64,000 nt of DNA, taken from Psychroserpens sp. Hel_I_66 (GTDB taxonomy: Bacteria > Bacteroidota > Bacteroidia > Flavobacteriales > Flavobacteriaceae). Shown piece after piece: positions 46,682 to 55,011 of the stretch (positions are counted from its first letter, which is position 1; each line of letters starts with the position of its first letter). The stretch spans positions 1,364,001-1,428,000 of the forward strand of contig NZ_JUGU01000001.1 of assembly GCF_000799465.1 (NCBI RefSeq), given 5' to 3'. The translations under genes and the position numbers were made by a program. Under the pieces are notes generated by a model. The model saw only the letters and a program-made list of their open reading frames with translations. It did not search any database and was not told where the DNA came from.

Positions 46682-49600
46682 ATGACCCAATTTTCAATTT
46701 CAAAATATCACTTCAAATTAATCGCATTATTTTTATTGATATGTGTTTCCCATAATTTTTTTGGACAAAATAATGATACCTATAAATTACTATGGAAAAT
46801 TGAAGGAAATGATTTAAAAGGGCCTTCCTATTTGTTTGGCACAATGCACATTCAAGATATTCGCGCTTTCAATTTTAGCGATGCTGTGATGCCTGCTATA
46901 AAGAGCTGTGAGAAATTTGCGCTAGAAATTCATGCAGACTCAGCGTTCTCTATGGTTCTACAGAAAGATTTTTATAGAGATCCCATTGATGAACTGAAAT
47001 CTGTTTTAAATGATGAAAATTATAAAAAATTAGCAGATCGTTTTGTTGAAGTGAATGGCTATTCAATTGAAGAATCAAATATTAGTGACATCAACACTAT
47101 TTTGGGCTTATTATATAAAGAACCTGAAAAGACAACAGATAAATCGGTTTTTGTTGATCTATATTTATTTGGACAGGCTAAAACAATGAATAAAAAAATT
47201 ATAGGCCTAGAAACACTGGAGTCACAGGTTAATTATTATGAAAACTTACCCAGTGTGGAGTCTAAAAGATTTTATATACTAGAGCAACTCAACTACACAA
47301 AAGACGCTACAGATAAAATACTAGAAGAATTGAAAGAGGTCTATTTTACGGGTGATCTTAATGAAATTGAAAAAATCATAAATCGATATGGGGAAAATGA
47401 AGATGAAGAAATGATTGCCAGAAACAACGTTATGGTAAATAGTATGGATGATACTATGAAGAATTCCACACTATTTTCAGCAGTTGGTGCAGCTCATTTA
47501 CCAGGTAAAAATGGCATCATAAACCTTTTAAAACTTCGAGGTTACAAAGTTACTCCTGTAGAGGCTAATTTTACTGGCATAGCAGATACTTATAAAATCG
47601 ATCTCTCTAAAATTGATTGGTACAATTTTGAAGACAGAGATTTAGGGTATGATGTAGAAATTCCTCAGCAACCTAATTATGAAGAGGAATTTGAAGGTTT
47701 CACAATTCACACTTACCAATCATTTATTGATAATACTACATACATGATGTTTGGATTAGACCTAAGACACCTTGATGTCCATGATACTTTTAGAAATATT
47801 GCAGACGGGTATATTAACAATATTGCAACATCAAATCTTGGCGAGGTAATTGAAGATCGTGAGGAAGTAGATGGTGATGTACAGTATATTTATAATACTA
47901 TTTCTTCGGAAAATGGCAAGATTATAAAATCAAAACTCGCATTTAAGGATCAAATTCTCTATTTTCTTTCTATACAAAACGAAAGTGGTATTATCTCTCC
48001 AAAAATATCACATCGTTTTTTTGAATCTTTATCATTTAGCACTCCAAAAAAAGAGATAGAGAAAATAGTTAAAAACATCTGGGAAACTAGAGTATTTAAA
48101 GAAGGTGCATTTTCTATTGATCTGCCAGGAACACCAATTGATATTTCTCGAGAAACGCCCAACCCAATAGATCCTGATGGTGAAAATTATCTACTTAAAT
48201 TATATAATTATGTTGATTCAGGGAAAGAAAATAATTATCTTTTTAGGTACAATGATTTGCCAAGTGGTTATTTCATGGAAAGACCAGAAGATGGTTTTGA
48301 AGCCACTAAAGAAAATCTAAGTTCTAATGGCAAGATTATCTCAGAACCCAAAATAATTCATCTAGATGGATACGAAGGTCGAGAATACGAGGTGTTATTT
48401 CAAAATAAGTACCATTCCATTTGTAGGGTTTATTTTAAAGGTAATAGAACCTATCTCCTGTTGCAACAAAAATTGAATGAAGGCGATATGGTAGATAGGG
48501 ATAATGCATATTTTAATAATTTCAAATTTATAGAATTTTCCAATATACCTCTCCAAACTAAAAAAATTGAAAATACGGAAATTGAGATTAAGGAATTCAA
48601 TCGCAATAAAACCACGGTCGATTCATTAAATTTTGAAAATTCATACCTCAAAAACACATATTCTTATTATACAACAAATTCCAACTCTGGTGATGTCTAT
48701 CAATTTAGTTATGGTGATTTACGAGACTACTTTAAAGTAAGTAACTTGGAAAGTTTCTATGATGACAACTTAGATTTTCTCAAAAACTGGAACGATACTA
48801 TAGTCTATAAAAAACCTATAAAAATCAATAACATAGATGGTGTTGAAGCTATGATAAAAAATAAAACCAACAATGTATTGTCTAAACATCGTATTTGGCT
48901 GGAAAATGATAAATTTCTAATATACACAGCTTATATAACCAATGATACATACAGCCACAAAATGACAGATAGCATTTTTAATAGCTATAGCACAACTTCA
49001 AAAAAATCAACAATCGACATTTATGCTTCAAAAGTTGATTTAATATTTAAAGACTTAAAAGCTCAAGATTCTTTGACCAAATTAAGAGCCCAAGGTGCTT
49101 TTGGTTATTACGAATTTGAGAAAGGAGATCTTCCGAAGTTATACGAACATTTAGAAACTAATTTTGGAAATGATAGCATAAATGAATTTGTAAAATTCAA
49201 TATCATTGAGATTTTTAATACTATTAGCGATGATGAAACATTAGAACATTTAAGAAAATTATACTTCAGGTCCTCATTGAATGATAAATTAAAAACAGAA
49301 ATATTAGCAACCATTCAAAATTTGGGAAATGAAAAAAATATAGATGTATATACCGATTTGCTATTAAATCATCCGCCAACAGATCTGAACTCTAAACAAT
49401 GGTTTGTTTTTAGATCATTTAGGGATTCTTCTGCTTTGGCAATCTCTAACTATGATAAGCTAATATCCTTAATGGATAAAGAAGACTACAGGCAATCCAT
49501 TTTAAGTATTACGAACGATATATTAGATATGAAACAAGATAGCCTAAATATCGTGAAAGAAAATTTTGATAGACTTTTAAAGTTTTCCCAAGAAGATTTA

Positions 49601-50218
49601 AATAATTATTTGATTGTTGCAAATGATTCTACAAACATGGATTACTCCTATAATGGTAGAATACATCAATATTTAAGGTTAATGGAACATCCTGAAATAA
49701 ACAGTGATCACATCGACGGATTCTCAAATAAAATTTTAAACAATGATAACAACCCATGGTATAAGACTAGGGCTACAGCTTTGAGAATTAACCATAAACT
49801 CCCAATTGAACAAAAACTAGTTAACAAATTAATGGATAGTTTATATTCTAGGTATGATATAATGAAGGCTTACCACAATATTGGTGAGTTTAGAAAAGTA
49901 CCAAAGTCATATCAAATTTCTAAATCATTTGCTAAACTATCATTATCAAATTTTCTAGATGAAAATGATGATTATGGCTATAATATTAACATCCTTGACG
50001 AATATGAGCAAAATGGGAATACCTATCTAGGTGCCAAAATCTCGTATACCTATAATGAAACAATAGAGGATTATTTTGCTCTCATTGGCCCTATTTATGA
50101 TCTGTCTGAAAAAAAAGATTTGAAACTATATGAGATTCATTTAAATTGGAATGATTTTTCTGAAAACTGGATTCCACTAGCTGAAGCACTTTTAAAAGAA
50201 ACTGAAAATCAGGATTAG
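46682..50218 (+). CDS. Very long TraB/GumN family protein
   Basis: A 1178-residue exported protein (signal about residues 1-29, ending NFFGQN). Residues about 33-300 are a TraB/GumN domain, opening with LLWKIEGNDLKGPSYLFGTM and closing with AVGAAHLPGKNGIINLLKLR and GYKVTPV; the GTMH and GAAHLPG motifs are putative metallopeptidase-like sites. The family usually has about 290-400 residues. Here some 880 more follow: repeated beta-rich units with the pattern F-x-x-F-x-F (about 310-780) and a helical, HEAT-like part (about 800-1050, ETLEHLRKLYFRSSLNDKLK). No domain was recognised in the extension. Confidence 0.82.
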   Translation: MTQFSISKYHFKLIALFLLICVSHNFFGQNNDTYKLLWKIEGNDLKGPSYLFGTMHIQDIRAFNFSDAVMPAIKSCEKFALEIHADSAFSMVLQKDFYRDPIDELKSVLNDENYKKLADRFVEVNGYSIEESNISDINTILGLLYKEPEKTTDKSVFVDLYLFGQAKTMNKKIIGLETLESQVNYYENLPSVESKRFYILEQLNYTKDATDKILEELKEVYFTGDLNEIEKIINRYGENEDEEMIARNNVMVNSMDDTMKNSTLFSAVGAAHLPGKNGIINLLKLRGYKVTPVEANFTGIADTYKIDLSKIDWYNFEDRDLGYDVEIPQQPNYEEEFEGFTIHTYQSFIDNTTYMMFGLDLRHLDVHDTFRNIADGYINNIATSNLGEVIEDREEVDGDVQYIYNTISSENGKIIKSKLAFKDQILYFLSIQNESGIISPKISHRFFESLSFSTPKKEIEKIVKNIWETRVFKEGAFSIDLPGTPIDISRETPNPIDPDGENYLLKLYNYVDSGKENNYLFRYNDLPSGYFMERPEDGFEATKENLSSNGKIISEPKIIHLDGYEGREYEVLFQNKYHSICRVYFKGNRTYLLLQQKLNEGDMVDRDNAYFNNFKFIEFSNIPLQTKKIENTEIEIKEFNRNKTTVDSLNFENSYLKNTYSYYTTNSNSGDVYQFSYGDLRDYFKVSNLESFYDDNLDFLKNWNDTIVYKKPIKINNIDGVEAMIKNKTNNVLSKHRIWLENDKFLIYTAYITNDTYSHKMTDSIFNSYSTTSKKSTIDIYASKVDLIFKDLKAQDSLTKLRAQGAFGYYEFEKGDLPKLYEHLETNFGNDSINEFVKFNIIEIFNTISDDETLEHLRKLYFRSSLNDKLKTEILATIQNLGNEKNIDVYTDLLLNHPPTDLNSKQWFVFRSFRDSSALAISNYDKLISLMDKEDYRQSILSITNDILDMKQDSLNIVKENFDRLLKFSQEDLNNYLIVANDSTNMDYSYNGRIHQYLRLMEHPEINSDHIDGFSNKILNNDNNPWYKTRATALRINHKLPIEQKLVNKLMDSLYSRYDIMKAYHNIGEFRKVPKSYQISKSFAKLSLSNFLDENDDYGYNINILDEYEQNGNTYLGAKISYTYNETIEDYFALIGPIYDLSEKKDLKLYEIHLNWNDFSENWIPLAEALLKETENQD

Positions 50219-50249
50219 TTATACCTCTTAATAATAGTACCTTTGCACC

Positions 50250-51611
50250 ATGGAGCAACAAACCACTTTTACCGATTTAAACTTAAATACACCTTTATAC
50301 AACGCTATAAACGATTTAGGTTTTGAATACCCAACCCCTATTCAAGCACAGGCATTTAATGTGGTTGCCTCTGGAAAAGATGTTGTTGGTATTGCTCAAA
50401 CTGGTACAGGAAAGACGTTTGCCTACATGCTGCCCATATTGCGACATTTAAAATATTCTGAACAGGACAATCCAAGAATTTTAATTTTAGTTCCTACAAG
50501 AGAATTGGTCGTTCAGGTAGTTGATGAAATCAAAAAATTGGCTGCTTATATCAATGTGAGGGTTTTAGGAGTTTACGGTGGCACCAATATCAATACTCAA
50601 AAACAGGCTGTTGCTCAAGGCCAAGATATTATTGTGGCTACACCTGGTCGTTTGTTTGATTTAGCTGTAAGCCATGTTTTACAATTAAAATCGATACAAA
50701 AACTGGTCATTGATGAAGTAGACGTAATGCTAGACTTAGGCTTTAGACATCAACTATTGAATATATTTGACATTTTACCGCAACGTCGTCAAAATATCAT
50801 GTTCTCTGCAACAATGACTGAAGATGTCGATGAGTTAATTACAGGCTTTTTTATAAAACCCCAAAAAGTAACTGTTGCTGTTTCTGGTACACCTTTACAT
50901 AATATTGAGCAAAAACGCTACGATGCTGCCAATTTTTATACTAAGGTAAATGTATTGGAGCATCTACTTCAAGATACTGAGACCTACAACAAAGTCCTCA
51001 TTTTTGTTGCTTTCAAGCGTATGGCAGATTTGTTATTTGATCAATTGGAAGAACGTTTTCCAGAACAATCCTGCGTGATCCATTCTAATAAAACCCAAAA
51101 TTACCGTTTGAGAAGTATTGAGCAATTTAGAGCTGGAGAGAACAGAATGTTAATTGCAACAGATGTCATGGCTCGTGGTTTGGATATTGAGAACATTAGC
51201 CATGTGATCAATTTTGATACACCAAAATACCCAGAAAACTACATGCATAGAATTGGTAGAACAGGTCGTGCAGAACAAGAAGGGATTGCGATTTCTTTTT
51301 CTACGGAAAAAGAACAAGAATCAATTATCGAGATTGAATCTTATATGGATAAAAAAATAACACTACTCGACTTTCCTGAAAACGTTGAAATTTCTAAAGA
51401 ACTTATTGAGGAAGAACGACCTCAAATTAGAGAACGCAACAACCCAATTAAGCGAAAAGATGAAGATGCACCAGGTCCTGCATTTCATGAAAAGAAAGAC
51501 AAAAACCAAAAAGAAAACCTTGGCGGATCCTACAAATTTAAAATTGCAGCAAAATACAAGAAGCCTAAAACCCGAGGTGATAAAAATTATAATAAACGAA
51601 ATAAGAAATAG
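50250..51611 (+). CDS. DEAD-box RNA helicase with DEVD motif II
   Basis: A 453-residue DEAD-box helicase. In order: Q-motif region YPTPIQAQAF, Walker A GIAQTGTGKTFAY, PTRELVVQVV, TPGRL, motif II VIDEVDVMLDLGF (DEVD instead of DEAD), MFSATMTEDV, FVAFKRMADLL, ATDVMARGLDIENI and HRIGRTGRAEQ. The C-terminal 60 residues are basic, lysine-rich and probably bind RNA. A role in ribosome assembly or cold growth is usual. A TACCTTTG box (50238-50245) lies only five bases before the ATG, too close for a normal promoter. Confidence 0.93.
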   Translation: MEQQTTFTDLNLNTPLYNAINDLGFEYPTPIQAQAFNVVASGKDVVGIAQTGTGKTFAYMLPILRHLKYSEQDNPRILILVPTRELVVQVVDEIKKLAAYINVRVLGVYGGTNINTQKQAVAQGQDIIVATPGRLFDLAVSHVLQLKSIQKLVIDEVDVMLDLGFRHQLLNIFDILPQRRQNIMFSATMTEDVDELITGFFIKPQKVTVAVSGTPLHNIEQKRYDAANFYTKVNVLEHLLQDTETYNKVLIFVAFKRMADLLFDQLEERFPEQSCVIHSNKTQNYRLRSIEQFRAGENRMLIATDVMARGLDIENISHVINFDTPKYPENYMHRIGRTGRAEQEGIAISFSTEKEQESIIEIESYMDKKITLLDFPENVEISKELIEEERPQIRERNNPIKRKDEDAPGPAFHEKKDKNQKENLGGSYKFKIAAKYKKPKTRGDKNYNKRNKK

Positions 51612-51721
51612 TATCTCTTGTTTTTTGTTTATTTCTTTAAGATAAATCCTACTTTCCCTTATATATAATAGAAATTTAGAATAGTTTTTGACATTATTTA
51701 GCTTTGTATGTGAGGATATTA

Positions 51722-51729
51722 TACATTTG
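51722..51729 (+). promoter_or_regulatory. Candidate -7 box for the S1/P1 nuclease gene
   Basis: TACATTTG matches TAnnTTTG, 53 bases before the ATG at 51783. A TTTG at 51703-51706 is only 15 bases upstream, shorter than the usual -33 spacing, so the call is weak. Confidence 0.35.
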
Positions 51730-51782
51730 CGCTTTTAATTTAAAACCCTTATTAAAATCCCAAATCCCTCAAATCTCTTAGT

Positions 51783-52562
51783 ATGAAAAATACGTTAACC
51801 TTCTTGTTTTTATTAATTTCCATTTTTACTGTTTTTGCTGAAAATCCTCCCGTTTGGGGAAAAACCGGTCATCGTGTGGTGGGTGCCATTGCTGATGATT
51901 ATTTAAAAGGCAGTACAAGAAATAAGCTTAAAAAATTGTTGAATCATGAATCGCTTGCTGTTGCAGCGACTTATGTTGATGAGATCAAAGCAGATCCTCG
52001 TTACGATAAGTTTAAAACGTGGCATTATCTTAATATGCCACTGGATGCAAATTATGAGTCTTCTGAAAAAAATATGGAAGGTGATTTATTCACAGGAATC
52101 AATTACTGCAAGCAAATAATTACAGACAAAAGCTCTAGCGACCAAGACAAGACCTTTTATTTGAAAATGCTCATTCACTTAATTGGAGATCTTCACCAAC
52201 CAATGCATTTAGGCTTGTTAGAAGATCGTGGTGGTAATGATTTTGATGTACAATGGAACTACAGAGACTCAAATATGCATAAGGTTTGGGATACCCAAAT
52301 GATTGAATCTTACGGAATGAGTTTCTCAGAATTAGCAGATAATGCGTCGCATCTTTCTAAAGATGAAATTGAAGACATCAAAAAGGGAACTGTTCTAGAT
52401 TGGATTGCAGAGACACATATTTTAACGAACCGCGTTTACGCTTCCGCAGAAAAAGGAGAGAATTTACGTAGTCGTTATTCTTACGAATATTTGGATATCG
52501 CAAGATCACAGATGCAAAAGGCAGGAATTAGATTGGCTAAAGTGCTCAATGAGCTTTTGTAA
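51783..52562 (+). CDS. S1/P1-type zinc nuclease
   Basis: A 259-residue secreted nuclease with signal MKNTLTFLFLLISIFTVFAEN. The zinc-cluster residues of S1/P1 enzymes are visible: the Trp and His of PPVWGKTGHRVVGAIAD, Asp in YVDEIKADPRYD, His in KTWHYLNMPLD, and the two His/Asp of HLIGDLHQPMHLGLLEDRGG followed by NMHKVWDTQMIESYG. It degrades single-stranded DNA or RNA to 5' nucleotides in the periplasm or medium, for nucleotide scavenging. Confidence 0.93.
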   Translation: MKNTLTFLFLLISIFTVFAENPPVWGKTGHRVVGAIADDYLKGSTRNKLKKLLNHESLAVAATYVDEIKADPRYDKFKTWHYLNMPLDANYESSEKNMEGDLFTGINYCKQIITDKSSSDQDKTFYLKMLIHLIGDLHQPMHLGLLEDRGGNDFDVQWNYRDSNMHKVWDTQMIESYGMSFSELADNASHLSKDEIEDIKKGTVLDWIAETHILTNRVYASAEKGENLRSRYSYEYLDIARSQMQKAGIRLAKVLNELL

Positions 52563-52571
52563 TCCTTTTCT

Positions 52572-52611
52572 AAAAAAAAATCCCTTTACATGATTCTGTA
52601 TAGGGATTTTT
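52572..52611. terminator. Bidirectional terminator between nuclease and MscS genes
   Basis: AAAAATCCCT (52576-52585) pairs with AGGGATTTTT (52602-52611), with A- and T-runs on both sides. It serves the convergent genes ending at 52562 and 52631. Confidence 0.85.
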
Positions 52612-52630
52612 AAATATAATTTTAATAATA

Positions 52631-53461
52631 TTAATCAACCACTTTAATGTGGCTCTCAACAATATCCTTTACAGGTATTATAACTTTTTTTCCACTTGTG
52701 TTTTTTAGAACGACAGAGATATTATTGATAGCTTCTATCTCGTAAATCGCATCTTGAAATTCTATTCGTTTACCTACTTCAAATGTTTTTCTTGTATAAA
52801 ATGTCTTTAATAAGTCTCCAACAACTTCTTTTGCCCCCAAACCAAATGCCAATGCAAATGCCAATAAAAATGCTCCAAGAATCATTGTGAAATTGCTGGT
52901 AATGATATCTGTATTAATACCAGCTTGATTTAGGGCAGTTATAGAAACGAAGAGTAGAATTAAGAAGAAAACGATTTGACTTATAATTTTTGCGCCAGAT
53001 AAATCCATAGATTCCAAGAACGACTGAAGTCCTTTTTTGATGAAATTGGCAAATAATAACCCAAAAATAAAGATGACAAGTGAAAAAAAGAGTTTAGGCA
53101 AGTAAGCTAAGAATTCGCTTATTTGATTGGAAATGATTTCTAGATTCAAGATATCGGCAATTATAATAACTACCATGATGTAGATTAGCCATTTTATAAA
53201 AGTTGAAACCATTTTTATAGTATTGAAATTAAGTTGTTTTCCTTCAACAATTTCAATTTCATTTATTTTATCATCCAGTTTATCAAACTTGGCTAATTTG
53301 AGTGCCTTCTTTAAAATTTTAGTAACAATTTTAGCAAATAACCAACCTAAAATAATGACAATTAATGCAATGATTACATTGGTTGCGATTTTTGCAATTT
53401 CTGGCCACATACCAGACATTGAATCTATTGCTCCATCTGTATAGTTTGTTAGTTTATTCAT
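52631..53461 (-). CDS. MscS-family small mechanosensitive channel
   Basis: A 276-residue channel. Four to five N-terminal helices (VIIALIVIILGWLFAKIVTKIL first), then the pore-lining helix and MscS signature in FLLAFALAFGLGAKEVVGDLL, followed by a short beta domain (FEVGKRIEFQDAIYEIEAIN). Opens on membrane tension to release osmolytes. It lies 25 bases past the small gene 53486-53668, so it may be transcribed with the sigma factor above it. Confidence 0.9.
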   Translation of the reverse strand: MNKLTNYTDGAIDSMSGMWPEIAKIATNVIIALIVIILGWLFAKIVTKILKKALKLAKFDKLDDKINEIEIVEGKQLNFNTIKMVSTFIKWLIYIMVVIIIADILNLEIISNQISEFLAYLPKLFFSLVIFIFGLLFANFIKKGLQSFLESMDLSGAKIISQIVFFLILLFVSITALNQAGINTDIITSNFTMILGAFLLAFALAFGLGAKEVVGDLLKTFYTRKTFEVGKRIEFQDAIYEIEAINNISVVLKNTSGKKVIIPVKDIVESHIKVVD

Positions 53462-53485
53462 AATAAAGTATTTGGTTTAATTAGT

Positions 53486-53668
53486 TTAATTTTTGCTTTT
53501 TCCTCGTTTACTCATAACCGTTTCTATGACGTCACCTAAATTGTAAGAAAATAACTCGGCTAATTCCATAAGCAGCTTGGCAATAGCGATATCGTTCATA
53601 ACTTTAGATTTCAGTTCTGGTGGAACTGTTTTCAATGGCTGATCTAAATCTTTAAAAGGATTCTTCAT
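53486..53668 (-). CDS. Small protein coupled to the sigma factor, 60 residues
   Basis: Starts MKNPFKDLDQPLKTVPPELK; the ATG overlaps the sigma factor stop (ATGA-type overlap), so it is translationally coupled. The middle is an amphipathic helix (MNDIAIAKLLMELAELFSYN) and the end is basic. No membrane segment. By position it could be a sigma-interacting or anti-sigma-like factor (inference); not assigned to a family. Confidence 0.72.
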   Translation of the reverse strand: MKNPFKDLDQPLKTVPPELKSKVMNDIAIAKLLMELAELFSYNLGDVIETVMSKRGKSKN

Positions 53669-54162
53669 TAGCTTAGGTTATTATATACGGTTATCAATTT
53701 CTCTTTAGCACGCTTTATTCTCATCTTAACTGCGCTGTCTCCAATATCTAAAATACTTACAATCTCTGCAATGGTGAGACCATCTTTGTATTTTAGCAGT
53801 AGTATCATTTTTTCATCTGGTGATACCAGTTCTAATGCTTGTTTGAGCCTATCAACCCGCATCTCTTCAAATCCAGAATCATCGACATCTTCTGGTACAT
53901 TTTCAATTTCGGCATAATCTACAGTTTGTTTTTCAAACTTTTTAGCAGTATTTCTTGTAACATAATTTACACAATGGTTATAGGTAAATGCGTACAGCCA
54001 TGAAGAAAATTTAGATTTACCCTTAAAACTAGCCAATTTAACAAAGAGCTTTAAAAATACATCTTGTGTTAAATCTTTTGCCTCATCTTCATCTTTTGCA
54101 AAACCGTAACATTTATTATATACCAAGCCCGAAAAACGATCATACAATACTTCAAAAAGCAT
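53668..54162 (-). CDS. Sigma-70 family (ECF-type) RNA polymerase sigma factor, 5' end out of frame
   Basis: A 164-residue sigma factor from ATG 54162: region 2 in YDRFSGLVYNKCYGFAKDED and DLTQDVFLKLFVKLASFKGK with SKFSSWLYAFTYNHCVNYVT, region 4 in SPDEKMILLLKYKDGLTIAE and GDSAVKMRIKRAKEKL. The first residues, NDTMLFEVLYDRF, look like the middle of region 2.1. The missing N-terminus is encoded just upstream in the +1-shifted frame: from TTG 54238, LQPSIDIYKLTDEELVSSIV followed by KK. An A9 run (54170-54178) separates the two; with eight A the frames would join. So the gene is frameshifted, slippage-expressed, or carries a homopolymer sequencing error. Confidence 0.85.
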   Translation of the reverse strand: MLFEVLYDRFSGLVYNKCYGFAKDEDEAKDLTQDVFLKLFVKLASFKGKSKFSSWLYAFTYNHCVNYVTRNTAKKFEKQTVDYAEIENVPEDVDDSGFEEMRVDRLKQALELVSPDEKMILLLKYKDGLTIAEIVSILDIGDSAVKMRIKRAKEKLITVYNNLS

Positions 54163-54169
54163 TGTATCG

Positions 54170-54178
54170 TTTTTTTTT
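54170..54178 (-). other. A9 homopolymer at the sigma factor frame break
   Basis: Nine A on the coding strand between codons for ...SSIV and NDTM.... Reading from the upstream TTG (54238), translation runs 20 codons to the A-run, then reaches a TGA within nine codons. Removing one A fuses it to the sigma factor frame. Confidence 0.75.
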
Positions 54179-54343
54179 AACGATAGAACTTACCAGCTCT
54201 TCGTCTGTTAGTTTATATATGTCAATAGAGGGTTGCAAAAACTAGAGGATGTTTTTTTATAATACAGTATTAAGACACACGCTTTTAAAATAAGTCACAG
54301 CTTATTTAAAATTTTTTAAATGTATAAATTTAATCTATAAAAA

Positions 54344-54367
54344 AAGCGAACCTATTACAGTTCGCTT
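54344..54367 (-). terminator. Rho-independent terminator after the MotA/TolQ-like gene
   Basis: AAGCGAAC (54344-54351) pairs with GTTCGCTT (54360-54367), eight-base loop, with an A-run on the left that forms a U-tail for leftward transcription; 33 bases past the stop. Confidence 0.85.
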
Positions 54368-54399
54368 GTTTATTATCTTCTTGATGTTTTTATATTTTT

Positions 54400-54822
54400 T
54401 TATTCTGAAATATCTTCTGGAGGTAACATAAGTCTCAATACAAGAATCCCTATTCTTGCAATTACAAATTGAAAAAGTCCAAAAGTTGCGGTTAATAGTG
54501 ATACTTTTAATCCGCCAGCAAACATCTCTGGACTTGGATTGCCAAAGGCCTCAATAGAATCAAAAGCAGAAATCAAACCTATCACAGATCCTAAGAAACC
54601 CAGTACCAAGCCTAAGATGCTAGAATCTATTGTGAGTTTTGTCATTTTTCTAGATGTTGCAACAGATTTTTTTGTATTGATAAAGCCTACAATAATAAAA
54701 ATCAAAGACACTATTAAGCATATTAATATGAGAGACATAAATAATGGTCCTCCATCCATAAAAAGGTTTGCAGCAATGCTTTGAGCGTAAACTGATTTTA
54801 AAGTAATCGTCTGTATAATCAT
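54400..54822 (-). CDS. Short MotA/TolQ/ExbB-like membrane protein
   Basis: About 140 residues from the ATG at 54822 (a TTG at 54831 is the alternative). Three predicted helices: PLFMSLILICLIVSLIFIIVGF, LTIDSSILGLVLGFLGSVIGLI and LLTATFGLFQFVIARIGILV. The last two and GLKVSLLTATFG resemble the conserved proton-channel core of MotA/TolQ/ExbB, but the protein is much shorter than typical TolQ or ExbB (over 200 residues) and has no adjacent TolR/ExbD partner. It stands alone with its own terminator. Confidence 0.75.
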   Translation of the reverse strand: MIIQTITLKSVYAQSIAANLFMDGGPLFMSLILICLIVSLIFIIVGFINTKKSVATSRKMTKLTIDSSILGLVLGFLGSVIGLISAFDSIEAFGNPSPEMFAGGLKVSLLTATFGLFQFVIARIGILVLRLMLPPEDISE

Positions 54823-55011
54823 GGTTTTCAAATTTAGTTAAACTTAGCCAAACTTAAACATTGCTTACATACCTCAGTTTTAATTGCGACCAATGACCAA
54901 TTTACAACTGGATTTAGCAGCACTGTCAAAACCCGTTCTAAATTGGTTGTTTGTCTCTAAAGTGATGTATTGAGATGAAAATTATAGTATTATTGTAGTG
55001 ATAATAGGTAT

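Larger units (their letters stand above)
1356..49138. repeat. Dispersed octamer TTCCGAAG / CTTCGGAA, 46 copies
   Basis: By eye, 46 exact copies. As TTCCGAAG on plus: 1356, 2868, 3866, 3982, 8157, 8275, 10909, 13654, 14440, 18545, 18622, 20166, 24287, 26809, 28631, 33873, 35376, 37072, 40460, 41246, 42673, 44059, 44538, 49131. As CTTCGGAA: 2771, 5492, 9941, 11997, 15529, 18356, 20692, 23544, 23817, 25905, 27166, 31756, 32834, 35077, 39075, 40019, 42333, 43662, 43873, 45765, 46119, 47904. Only five TTCCGAA heptamers lack the final G (18455, 20798, 24105, 44354, 55900). Downstream bases are usually A-rich. Most copies are inside genes; a few are in leaders or spacers. Confidence 0.85.

Noticed and set aside
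50238..50245. TACCTTTG as the helicase promoter -7 box
   Set aside because: It ends only four bases before the ATG, leaving no room for a normal transcription start unless the mRNA is leaderless, and no -33 partner was found.
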